This document shows positions 55,798 to 63,722 of a DNA stretch of 64,000 bases, piece by piece. Below the pieces are notes generated by a model that was given only the letters and a program-made list of their open reading frames with translations, was not told the origin of the DNA and did no database searches. The DNA is from Catenuloplanes atrovinosus. GTDB lineage: Bacteria > Actinomycetota > Actinomycetes > Mycobacteriales > Micromonosporaceae. The translations under genes and the position numbers were made by a program. Each line of letters starts with the position of its first letter. The first letter of the stretch is position 1. Where the stretch lies: NCBI RefSeq assembly GCF_031458235.1, contig NZ_JAVDYB010000001.1, positions 2,563,001-2,627,000 of the forward strand. Direction: 5' to 3'.

Positions 55798-56193
55798 ATG
55801 ACCGAGGGAGCGAGTGAATCTGCGGCCGTCCGCGAGACCGCCGCCTCCGGCAGGACCAGCGATCGGTACGAGGTGTCCGTCCCCGAGGTGCTGCGCGTCG
55901 TCGAGCAACTCGGCGGGCTGACCACCGACATCGGCGGCGCGATCAGGCAGCTGTCCACGCTGGCCTCGCCGGCGGCCGGCTACGGCGTGCTCGGCAACAC
56001 CGCCGGCACCGCGGCCGGCACCGCGCAGCAGCAGCTCGCCGCCACGCTGGCCGCGATGCAGGCGGTGCTGAAACTGCTGACCACACGGGTACGCGACAGC
56101 GCCCGCGCCTACGCCGAGGGGGACCGGAAGGTCGCCGAGGAGTACGCCCGGACCGTCGCCGAACTGCCCGCGATCCCGGCGGTGCGCAGATGA
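55798..56193 (+). CDS. type VII secretion-associated helical protein with YxxxD
   Basis: A 131-aa helical protein (core YEVSVPEVLRVVEQLGG from residue 22). The second helix contains YAEGDRKVAEEY, giving Y-A-E-G-D, a YxxxD type VII export motif (about residues 105-109). Composition and length resemble EspC-like and PE-like partners. It overlaps the next gene by ATGA and is divergent from eccC. Start at 55798 (MTEGASES) has no visible Shine-Dalgarno, so a leaderless mRNA is possible. Confidence 0.75.
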   Translation: MTEGASESAAVRETAASGRTSDRYEVSVPEVLRVVEQLGGLTTDIGGAIRQLSTLASPAAGYGVLGNTAGTAAGTAQQQLAATLAAMQAVLKLLTTRVRDSARAYAEGDRKVAEEYARTVAELPAIPAVRR

Positions 56194-56762
56194 CGTACCC
56201 CGACTCGAGCGCGATCGACACGGCCGCGAACGGGCGCGGGCCGGGCACGCTGCTGCTGCCGAAGCTGGAAGGCGGCCAGCCGCAGCAGATCCTGGCGCAG
56301 TTGACCCAGCTGATCACCGGCGTGCAGAAGATCACCGAGGCGATGGAGAAGGTCGGCGGCGCGCGCACCGCGCTGCGGCAGGCGTGGCCGGCCGGTGCGG
56401 CGTCCGACGGCGCGGCGGAGAAGCTCAAGGCCGTGCTGGACGCGTTCCAGACGATCCTCACGCTGGTCGGCACGCTGCAGACCGAGACGACGCACGCGGC
56501 GACGACGCTCACCCAGGCGCAGACGGCGTACCGCACAGTGGTCGGCGCCACCAACCCGACGGTCCGGAGCCTGCTCGCCCATCCGCACGGCCAGACCGTC
56601 GCCCGCGCGCTCGCCCGCTCCGTGACCGCCTCGCTCACCGCCACCGTGGAGGCGCACAAGGCCCAGCTCGACACGATCGGCCTGGTCCGGATCGCGCAGG
56701 TGACCACGCAGCTGCTCACGGTCGCGGACCAGCTGCGCACGCTGCTGAGCAAGCAGGACTGA
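56190..56762 (+). CDS. type VII secretion-associated WXG-like helical protein
   Basis: A 190-aa all-helical protein. A WPAGAAS turn (about residues 66-72, W-x-A-G variant) sits between two helices, as in WXG/PPE-type folds, and is followed by a longer C-terminal helical segment. It is translationally coupled to the 131-aa YxxxD gene, so the pair resembles a small PE/PPE- or EspC/EspF-like heterodimer. No enzymatic motif. Confidence 0.7.
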   Translation: MTYPDSSAIDTAANGRGPGTLLLPKLEGGQPQQILAQLTQLITGVQKITEAMEKVGGARTALRQAWPAGAASDGAAEKLKAVLDAFQTILTLVGTLQTETTHAATTLTQAQTAYRTVVGATNPTVRSLLAHPHGQTVARALARSVTASLTATVEAHKAQLDTIGLVRIAQVTTQLLTVADQLRTLLSKQD

Positions 56763-56778
56763 GGGAAGGGACCACACG

Positions 56779-57111
56779 ATGGAGACCGAGACCCACTACG
56801 AGATGGAACGGCTGCGCGCGGAACTCGACGGCACGCTGCACCGGGTGCGGGAGAACAACGCGCGGATCGCCGCGCTGCAGCGCGAGCTGGAGCAGACCCG
56901 GATCACCGGGTACGCCCCGAACGGCGAGGTCGTCACGCTCCTCACCGGCGCCGGCGAGTTCACCGAGATCCGCATCGACCCGGACGTCCTGCGCCGCTAC
57001 GACGCCGCCACGGTCGGCACCCTGGTGACCGCCGCCGTCAACGACGGCCTCCGCCGCCTCACCGCCGCGAACGAGGCAGCCTTCGCCCCCCTGCTGGACG
57101 GCGCGGCATGA
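56779..57111 (+). CDS. YbaB/EbfC-like protein of secretion locus
   Basis: A 110-aa protein with a long N-terminal helix (MERLRAELDGTLHRVRENNARIA) and a central beta segment (GEVVTLLTGAGEFTEIRIDPDVL), the pattern of YbaB/EbfC proteins. These bind DNA in nucleoids, but copies within ESX-type loci (like mycobacterial EspL-type neighbours) are thought to serve secretion. GAGGGAAGGGA upstream of ATG 56779 is a strong ribosome site. Confidence 0.75.
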   Translation: METETHYEMERLRAELDGTLHRVRENNARIAALQRELEQTRITGYAPNGEVVTLLTGAGEFTEIRIDPDVLRRYDAATVGTLVTAAVNDGLRRLTAANEAAFAPLLDGAA

Positions 57112-57681
57112 GCGAGCTTGCGAGCGAATCGTCAGTGCAGCGCCGGCCATACGGACACCGGGGCGTGCGGGGGGTCCGGCATGAGTGAGCGTGCGAGCGA
57201 ATCGTCAGTGCAGGGCCGGCCATACGGACGCCGCGGCGTGCGGGGGGTCCGGCATGAGTGAGCGTGCGAGCGAATCGTCAGTGCAGGGCCGGCCATACGG
57301 ACGCCGCGGCGTGCGGGGGGTCCGGCATGAGCGAGCGTGCGAGCGAATCGTCAGTGCAGCGCGGGCCATACGGACACCGCGGCGTGCGGGGAGGTCCGGC
57401 ATGAGTGAGCGTGCGAGCGAATCCTCAGCAGGGCCGGCCACACGGACACCGCGGTGTGCGGGGGGTCCGGCATGAGTGAGCGTGCGAGCGAATCGTCAGT
57501 GCAGCGCCGGCCACACGGACACCGTGGCGTGCGGGGAGGTCCGGCATGAGTGAGCGTGCGAGCGAATCCTCAGCAGGGCCGGCCACACGGACACCGCGAC
57601 GTGCGGGGAGGTCCGGCATGAGCGAGCGTGCGGTGCGGCGCCGGTCGGGCCGTGGCGTTGGCAGGCCGGTGAGGTTCGGCA
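57108..57681. repeat. about 73-bp tandem repeat array, seven copies plus a degenerate eighth
   Basis: Units begin ATGAG[CT]GAGCGTGCGAGCGA at 57108, 57181, 57254, 57327, 57401, 57472, 57546 and 57618 (steps 71-74 bp) and end GGGGGGTCCGGC. The first ATG overlaps the stop of the YbaB-like gene. Units are not multiples of three, so frames shift, and every unit offers a start codon after GTCCGGC. The AGCGAGCG core resembles intergenic repeats of this actinomycete group. The rest of 57112-57871 holds no gene. Confidence 0.92.
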
Positions 57682-57871
57682 TGGGCCGGCGTGCCGGCGA
57701 GTCTTCGTGCCGCTCACGCCGGGGCCACGGCGTGCCGGTGGACACCGTCCTGAGCGGGTGCTCAGGACGGCAATCGCTCGCGCAGCACCATGCCGGACCA
57801 GGCGGCGGGCGACGCGGCCCGGCCCGCACCGGATCACGGCGCGCTGGGCGTGGCCGGGAAGGGAACCCGAC

Positions 57872-59410
57872 ATGAGCAGTGGTGGTTATCCTGTCGTTCC
57901 GATGGCCGCGCCGCCGCCGTTTCCCGGGGGCACGTTCCCGGCGCCGCCGTTCCCCGGTGGCGCGCAGCCGCCGGTTCCGGTAGCACCCGCGCACCGGCCG
58001 GCGCCGGTGGTGGTCCACAGCGGACGGAATGGGGCGCCGCCTACCGCGCCGTGGCAGGCGCCGATGGGGCTGCCGCGGCGGGTGACGGTGGCGGGGGAGC
58101 GGTGCCGGGTGGACCTGGCGCTGCCGGGCGAGTGCACGGTCGCGGAACTCATCCCGATCCTGCGGCGGCTCACCGGTACGGACGGCGACGCGTACGCCTG
58201 GGTGCTGTGCCGGTTCGGCGGGCAGCCGCTGCCCGCGGAGGCGACCGTGGCCTCGGCCGGAATCCGCGACGGCGACCTGCTGCACCTGGTCCCGGACGAC
58301 CCGGCCGCACCGCCACTGATCTTCGACGACCCGGTCGACGCGATCGCCGGCGCCGTCGACGGCGCACCCGGCCGCTGGAACCGCGCGATCGCCGGCCGTG
58401 TCGCCGCGGCCGCCGCTACCGTGGCGTTCGGCGCGGCCGGCGCCGCCGTGGCCGCGTACCCGCCGTTCGGGCCGTTCGTGGCCGCGCTGCTCGGCGCGCT
58501 GCTGCCGCTCGCCGGATACCTGCTCGCCCGCCGTGACGTTCCCGGCGTGGGCGCCGCGCTGGCCGCCGCCGGGCCGCCGGTGCTGCTGGCCGCCGTGCTG
58601 GCGCTGCCGTACCGGCTGGTGCTGCCCGGCGGCCAGCCGCCCGCGCTCGCCGGCGGACTGACCGCGGCCGCCGGTGCCGCCGCCCTGGCCGCGGCCCTGC
58701 TGCCGAGGCATCGATCCTGGTTCACGGTGGCCGCCGGTGCCGCTGCCGCGTGCGCGACCGCCGCCGCGTCCGTGCTGATCAGCGGCGTCACCCCGGCCGC
58801 CGCGGCGGCGGTGACCGTGGTGCTGGCCGTGGCGCTCGGACCCGCGTTCCCCGCGCTCGCGCTCCGGCTCGCCGGCGTGCCCGCGCCGGAGGTCCCGGCC
58901 GACATGGAGGCGTTCCGCGCCTCCGAACAACCCCGCACGGCCGCGGAGACGGCCGGCCCGGCCCGCACCGCGGAGTCGGCGCTGACCGCGCTGCTGGCCG
59001 CCCAGGTCATGATCGTGGCGGCTGGTGCACTGGTGCTTTCGCTCACCGGGTCACGTTCCGGGATCTTGCTCGCTGCCGTGGCCGGCGCCGCGCTGCTGGT
59101 GCGCAGCCGCGGCTTCCGCTCCGTGGCTGCGCACCTGGTCCTGCTGCTCGGCGGCGCCGCGGTCCTGGCCACCGCCGCGACGCGCGCGATCACCACCGGC
59201 GGCGCCGTGACCCCCGCGCTGATCGGCGCCGCGACCGTGCTGGCCGGTGCCGGTTGCGCCTGGTTCGCGGTGCGCGCCGGGCGCCGCCCGCCGTCGCCGT
59301 ACTGGGCACGTGCCCTCGACGCCGCCGACTTCGTCGCGGTCCTCACCCTGATCCCGATCGCCGCCGCCGTCCTGGACCTCTACCGCTTGGCCGGCACCCT
59401 CGTCGGCTGA
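57872..59410 (+). CDS. eccD: type VII secretion membrane protein EccD
   Basis: A 512-aa core channel component. A proline-rich N-terminus (about 1-70) precedes a ubiquitin-like YukD domain (about 72-150: RVTVAGERCRVDLALPG through GIRDGDLLHLVP), then a block of many Ala/Leu-rich membrane helices to the end, as in EccD. ATG 57872 has GGGAAGGGA upstream; the frame extends further but into non-protein repeat sequence. It is followed by 605 bp of minisatellite before eccB. Confidence 0.9.
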   Translation: MSSGGYPVVPMAAPPPFPGGTFPAPPFPGGAQPPVPVAPAHRPAPVVVHSGRNGAPPTAPWQAPMGLPRRVTVAGERCRVDLALPGECTVAELIPILRRLTGTDGDAYAWVLCRFGGQPLPAEATVASAGIRDGDLLHLVPDDPAAPPLIFDDPVDAIAGAVDGAPGRWNRAIAGRVAAAAATVAFGAAGAAVAAYPPFGPFVAALLGALLPLAGYLLARRDVPGVGAALAAAGPPVLLAAVLALPYRLVLPGGQPPALAGGLTAAAGAAALAAALLPRHRSWFTVAAGAAAACATAAASVLISGVTPAAAAAVTVVLAVALGPAFPALALRLAGVPAPEVPADMEAFRASEQPRTAAETAGPARTAESALTALLAAQVMIVAAGALVLSLTGSRSGILLAAVAGAALLVRSRGFRSVAAHLVLLLGGAAVLATAATRAITTGGAVTPALIGAATVLAGAGCAWFAVRAGRRPPSPYWARALDAADFVAVLTLIPIAAAVLDLYRLAGTLVG

Positions 59411-59416
59411 CGCCGC

Positions 59417-59750
59417 CCCGCGCCCCACTCGCCCCGCGCCCCAGTCGCCCCGCGCTCCAGTCGCCCCGCGCTCCAGTCGCCCCGCGCTCCAGTCGCCCCG
59501 CGGTTCGGTCGGCTTGCGGTTCGGTCGGCTTGCGGTTCGGTCGCCTTGCGGTTCGGTCGGCTTACGGTCCGGTCGGCTTACGGTCCGGTCGCCTTGCGGT
59601 CCGGTCGCCCGGTGCCGGCCGTTAGCGGAGTCGGCCAGCAGGGGCGCGGGTCGCCAGGGCGCCGGTAGCCAGGGCGCCGGTAGCCAGGGGCATCGGTAGC
59701 CAGGGGCATCGGTCGCCTGGGAGCCGGTCGCCTGGGGCATCCGCCGCCTC
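59417..59750. repeat. degenerate 16-bp minisatellite arrays between eccD and eccB
   Basis: From about 59417 to 59610 a 16-bp unit (AGTCGCCCCGCGCTCC drifting to GGTCGGCTTGCGGTTC) repeats about twelve times. A second array of 15-16-bp units (GGGCGCCGGTAGCCA-like) runs from about 59646 to 59750. No gene is supported in 59411-60015. Confidence 0.88.
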
Positions 59751-60015
59751 GGGCACCGGCTGCCTTCGGGATGGCCGGCCACTGAAAGCAAGCCGCGACC
59801 GCACCGCCGTGTCTCATCGGTCGGCGCGGGCGGTGGTCGAAGCGGCACGTTCTCGATGGTTCGATCGCTGGTGCGGCGATGTGGACGGGATGTGTTCGGC
59901 CGGGGCGGGACGTGCCGGCCGAGGGCGGGCGTGCCCATGGTCGAAAAAACCCGTGAACCGTTTTCGCGATCTGTACGGAGTAGCCGTAGAACGGGATCGG
60001 TTACGGGAGAACGCG

Positions 60016-61770
60016 ATGTGGACGCAGCGGGATCAGCTTCAGGCTTACCGATTCCTGCGTCGCCGGATCGTCTCGGCGCTGCAGTTCGGAGATGCGAACC
60101 ATCCGGTGGCACCGGGCCGTCGCACGGTGCTCGCCACGGCCTCCGGTGCCGGTGCGGCGCTGCTCGCCGCGGTCGCGGTGCTGGTGTACTCGGTGCTTCG
60201 GCCAGGTAGCGGCGTGGACTGGCGGCAGCCGGGCCAGATCGTCATCGAGAAGGAGTCCGGCGCCGGATTCGTGCTCGGCGCGGACGGGCTGCTGCATCCG
60301 GTGCTCAACAACGCGTCCGCGCGGCTCCTGGTCGGCGGTGGGCGAACGGTCACGATCCCGGCCGCGAAGCTGGCGGACGCGCCGCGCGGGCTGCCGCTGG
60401 GAATCCCGGGCGCGCCGTCCTCGATCCCGGCCCGCGACCGCCTGATCACCGGCCCGTGGGCGGTCTGTACCGGCCCCGGCCAGGAACCGGTCACGCCGAG
60501 CGACGCCGAGGGCGCCGCCGGCGGCGACGCCACCGATAACGCCGCTGAAGGCGCCGCCGGAGACGCGGCAGCCGCAGCCTCCGGAAACGACACCAGCGGT
60601 GGCGCCGGGAACGACAGCAGCGGTGGCGCCGGGAACGACAGCAGCGGTGGCGCCGGGAACGACAGCAGCGGTGGCGCCGGGAACGACACCAGCGGTGGCG
60701 CCGGGAACGACACCAGCGGTGGCGCCGGAAACGACACCAGCGGTGGCGCCGGAAAAGACACCAGCGGTGGCGCCGGGAATTCGCCCGACGGCGACGCCGG
60801 AAACGGCGCCGATGGTGATGGCGGAGTCGACGTCGACGGTGTCGCCCGGAGCGTCCGCGCCGCGGATGCGGGAACGCCGGTAACGGTGCTGGTCATCGGC
60901 GGGCAGGAGCCTCCGCCCGAGCGACTCGGTGACAGGGCGCTCATCGTCGAGGGACCCGACGGCGCCCGCCACGTGATCAGCGCGGGCCGGCGGCTGCCGC
61001 TGCGGTCGGGTGCGGCCGTGGCGCTCGGCTACGACGCGGTCGATCCGCGCCCGGTCACCCGGTCCTGGCTCGACGCCATTCCGGAGGGGCCGCCGCTGGA
61101 GCTGCTCGCCGCGGACGACCCCGGCGCGCCCGGACCGCGTGTCGGTGACGGCCGTGCCCGATCGGGCCAGGTGCTGCGCACCGAGGATGTCGGCGGCGAG
61201 GCCCGCTACTACCTGGTCACCGCGAGCGCCCTGCGCCCGATCACCGAGACCGAGGCCGCGCTGCTGGTCGGCAACCCGGCGAACCGGTCCGCGTACCCGG
61301 ACGGCGAACCTCGCGCCCTGGAGACCCCGGCGGCCGACATCGCCGTGTCCGGGCTGGTGGAGCGGCGAGCGGAGACGCCCGGATATCCGGCGCGGCTCCC
61401 GGCGCCGGTGCCACCGGATCAGCTCGCGGTCCTGGTCTGCGCGACCGCGGACGGCACCACCTGGACCGCCGCCGACCCGCCGCTGCCCGCGGGCGCCCGG
61501 GCGCTGCCCGTACCGGAGAACCAGGCGTCCGCCGCGGACGCGGTCTGGCTGCCGCCCGGCAGCGGCCTGCTGGTCACCGCGGGGGACGGGGAGCAGACGT
61601 TCCTGGTCGGCGACCGCGGGGTCCGCCACCCGATCGCCGGGGACGACGCGGCCGGAGCGCTCGGCTACGACGGCGTCGCGGCCACGATTCTGGAGGAGTC
61701 GCTGATGACGTTGCTGCCCACCGGGCCGGAGTTGTCCGTCGAGGCCGCACGGCAGGAGTCACGGCGATGA
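60016..61770 (+). CDS. eccB: type VII secretion protein EccB with repeat insertion
   Basis: A 584-aa EccB. The N-terminal WTQRDQLQAYRFLRRRIVSAL (about residues 2-22), one membrane helix (about 40-62) and the extracytoplasmic beta-rich domain (RPGQIVIEKESGAGFVLGADGLLHPVLN) are diagnostic. Eight 8-aa repeats, GND[TS]SGGA, interrupt the periplasmic domain at residues 190-253 within a longer low-complexity zone (about 160-280), making the protein longer than usual EccB. The final segment carries GVRHPI and ends with a LuxR gene overlapped by ATGA. A weak GGGA ribosome site precedes ATG 60016. Confidence 0.9.
   Translation: MWTQRDQLQAYRFLRRRIVSALQFGDANHPVAPGRRTVLATASGAGAALLAAVAVLVYSVLRPGSGVDWRQPGQIVIEKESGAGFVLGADGLLHPVLNNASARLLVGGGRTVTIPAAKLADAPRGLPLGIPGAPSSIPARDRLITGPWAVCTGPGQEPVTPSDAEGAAGGDATDNAAEGAAGDAAAAASGNDTSGGAGNDSSGGAGNDSSGGAGNDSSGGAGNDTSGGAGNDTSGGAGNDTSGGAGKDTSGGAGNSPDGDAGNGADGDGGVDVDGVARSVRAADAGTPVTVLVIGGQEPPPERLGDRALIVEGPDGARHVISAGRRLPLRSGAAVALGYDAVDPRPVTRSWLDAIPEGPPLELLAADDPGAPGPRVGDGRARSGQVLRTEDVGGEARYYLVTASALRPITETEAALLVGNPANRSAYPDGEPRALETPAADIAVSGLVERRAETPGYPARLPAPVPPDQLAVLVCATADGTTWTAADPPLPAGARALPVPENQASAADAVWLPPGSGLLVTAGDGEQTFLVGDRGVRHPIAGDDAAGALGYDGVAATILEESLMTLLPTGPELSVEAARQESRR
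60583..60774 (+). repeat. 24-bp tandem coding repeat, eight copies, inside eccB
   Basis: Eight units of exactly 24 bp (GG-A/G-AACGACA-CC/GC-AGCGGTGGCGCC) encode GND[TS]SGGA. Units 2-4 are identical, as are units 5-6, indicating recent slippage; unit eight has AAG for AAC. The reading frame is kept. Confidence 0.95.
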
Positions 61771-62405
61771 CCACCACGGTGTCCGTCATCGAGCAGCACC
61801 CGCTGTTCCGGCAGGCCCTCGCCGGCGTGATCGACGAGGTGCCGGAGCTGGTCCGCGGGCCGCTGACCGGGTCGGTCGACGAGTTCCTCGCGTACCGGGC
61901 GCCGCACGGCGTGGTGGTGCTGGACACGCAGCTGCCGGGCAGGGGCGGCGCCGGGGCGGTGCTCGCGGTCGCCGAGGCCGGGTACCGGCCGCTGGTGCTG
62001 TCCACGCAGGCGACGCGCACGGACGTGCAGGCCGCGCTGGCGGCGGGCGCGCGCGGGTTCCTGACCAAGTCGGCGGACGTGCCGGAGATCGCGGCGGCGT
62101 TGCGCCAGGTGGCGTCGGGCGGTCAGTACGTGTCCCCCACGCTGGCGGCGCGGCTGCTGCACGCGCCGGCTCCGGTGCCGGCACCGCGCACGGTGCTGAC
62201 CGAGCGGGAGCGGCAGGTGCTCGCGCTGCTGGCGCACGGCGAGCGGGACGTGGACATCGCCCGCGCACTGACGATCAGCGTCCGCACCGTACGGTCGCAC
62301 CTGGACCGGATCAGGGAGAAGACCGGGCAGCGGCGCCGCTCGGAGCTGACCCGGCTGGCGATCGGCGAGGGCCTGGTGCACCACCAGGGCCACACCGCGG
62401 CCTAG
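61767..62405 (+). CDS. LuxR/NarL-type response regulator of the secretion locus
   Basis: A 212-aa regulator: receiver domain (about 3-118) with phospho-acceptor Asp in VVVLDTQLPG (about 52) and LTKSADVP lysine, and a C-terminal LuxR helix-turn-helix (about 145-205: LTERERQVLALLAHGERDVDIA). The acidic pocket at the first strand is VIEQHPLF where DD or ED is usual, so phosphorylation may be altered. It is coupled to eccB by ATGA and could control the divergent eccC promoter. Confidence 0.88.
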   Translation: MTTTVSVIEQHPLFRQALAGVIDEVPELVRGPLTGSVDEFLAYRAPHGVVVLDTQLPGRGGAGAVLAVAEAGYRPLVLSTQATRTDVQAALAAGARGFLTKSADVPEIAAALRQVASGGQYVSPTLAARLLHAPAPVPAPRTVLTERERQVLALLAHGERDVDIARALTISVRTVRSHLDRIREKTGQRRRSELTRLAIGEGLVHHQGHTAA

Positions 62406-62480
62406 GACCGCAGCGGCGGTCCCGTTCCGGCGCGAGCCGTGTCGGTGCGGGAAGCGCGTCGACGTCCGGCTCGACGGGCC

Positions 62481-63722
62481 TCAGTGCGTCGCGGGATTCG
62501 CGGCGTTCCTGGGTACCTCGTCCGCTCGCCGGCGTGCGTGCAGCCGCGTTATGGCCTCCCGTACGGCGGCCACCTCGACCCGCTGGTGCACGCGAACCTT
62601 GCCGATGCGCTCGGGCACCGGAAGGTTCAGAACGCCCCCTCGCTGCCGGCTGACGGCGTCCATCGCGTCGATGACCAGGTCTGGCTGGATGAGCTCATGG
62701 CATACCGGCGAGCCGACGCTCCGGATGACGGCGTGGATCCGATCGCGTTCGCTCGGCGGCAGCAGGCTCAGCACGGTCGAGTACTCGGCCATCAGGGCGA
62801 TGTCGATGCCCACCGCGATCCCGTGTGGCAGCAGGCCCTGCATCTCCAGCGGCGTCGCCAGCAGGTGGCCGAGGTCGACCTGCCGGTTGAGTTGATGCTC
62901 CCGCAGGTTGGGCTGGAGATGCCGCAGCATCGAGGTGATGGACAGCCGTGTCACGGTGAGCGATGACGCGCTCTGGAACCCCGTCTCGAGCATCTCCTGG
63001 GCGGAGCGTTCGAGGTTCTCCCAGAGCGCCCCTCCGTCGATGACGGCCATCTTCATGATCTCCATGAGCCCGGCGCGGAGCGTGTCTGCCGAGCACCCTT
63101 GGATCAGTGCGAGGTCGAGGCCCACGTACAGCGGCGCGAAGTAGACGCCGACGCTGTTCTTCTTCCGGCCGCGGTTGAGTGCCCCCTTGACCCCGATGCT
63201 GGCGTCGACGTACGCGGTCGGCGTGGTCGGGATGATCGCCAGCGGCATGCCCTTCCAGACCCAGGCCGCGACGCACCTACCCAGATCGGCGACGGCGCCG
63301 CCGCCGACCACGACGACGAGGTCGCGGCGCTTCGCGTTCGCCTGTACGGCGTCGGCGAGGCGATGAAGCTCGTCCGTGCTCTTGCAGCCCTCACCGCCGT
63401 CCACGACGTACAGCCAATTGTGCACGCCCGCGTCGGTGAGTTCCTGGGCCAGCGCGCGTCCGTACTTCTCGGCGCCGGAGTCGACGATGAGGTGCTGACG
63501 CGGGGACAGTGCCGCGATATCCCCACGGCGCAGCAGGCCGGGCCGCTCGTGGATGGTGTACTGCATGCCTTCGCCGCGGTGGCGCACGCACCACTCGTAC
63601 TCGGCACCGCGGCGGAGGTGGACGCCGTCCGGCCCGCGAACGGGAGATCCGAACTGGCTCACGTGCGGGCTCGATGATCGGCGGGGCCAGGTGAGTCCCA
63701 TGATTCTCGCGCTCAGCGTCAT
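62481..63722 (-). CDS. sugar phosphate cyclase (EEVS/2-epi-valiolone-type synthase family)
   Basis: A 413-aa member of the 3-dehydroquinate-synthase-like sugar phosphate cyclases. NAD motif VVGGGAVADLG (about residues 150-160), IPTTPTAYVDASIGVKGALN (about 180-199), Zn-ligand Glu in LMEIMK, and GHLLATPLE plus PHGIAVGID for the metal histidines. The GHxxxxxLE form, lacking the second histidine of GHxxGHA, resembles EEVS-type cyclases (cyclising sedoheptulose 7-phosphate), not true dehydroquinate synthase. Start at ATG 63722 overlaps the stop of the upstream gene. It probably makes a C7 cyclitol for a natural product. Confidence 0.82.
   Translation of the reverse strand: MTLSARIMGLTWPRRSSSPHVSQFGSPVRGPDGVHLRRGAEYEWCVRHRGEGMQYTIHERPGLLRRGDIAALSPRQHLIVDSGAEKYGRALAQELTDAGVHNWLYVVDGGEGCKSTDELHRLADAVQANAKRRDLVVVVGGGAVADLGRCVAAWVWKGMPLAIIPTTPTAYVDASIGVKGALNRGRKKNSVGVYFAPLYVGLDLALIQGCSADTLRAGLMEIMKMAVIDGGALWENLERSAQEMLETGFQSASSLTVTRLSITSMLRHLQPNLREHQLNRQVDLGHLLATPLEMQGLLPHGIAVGIDIALMAEYSTVLSLLPPSERDRIHAVIRSVGSPVCHELIQPDLVIDAMDAVSRQRGGVLNLPVPERIGKVRVHQRVEVAAVREAITRLHARRRADEVPRNAANPATH

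Noticed and set aside
51909-55817. 1302-codon plus-strand frame opposite eccC
   Set aside because: Antisense of three well-conserved ATPase domains; no motif of its own.
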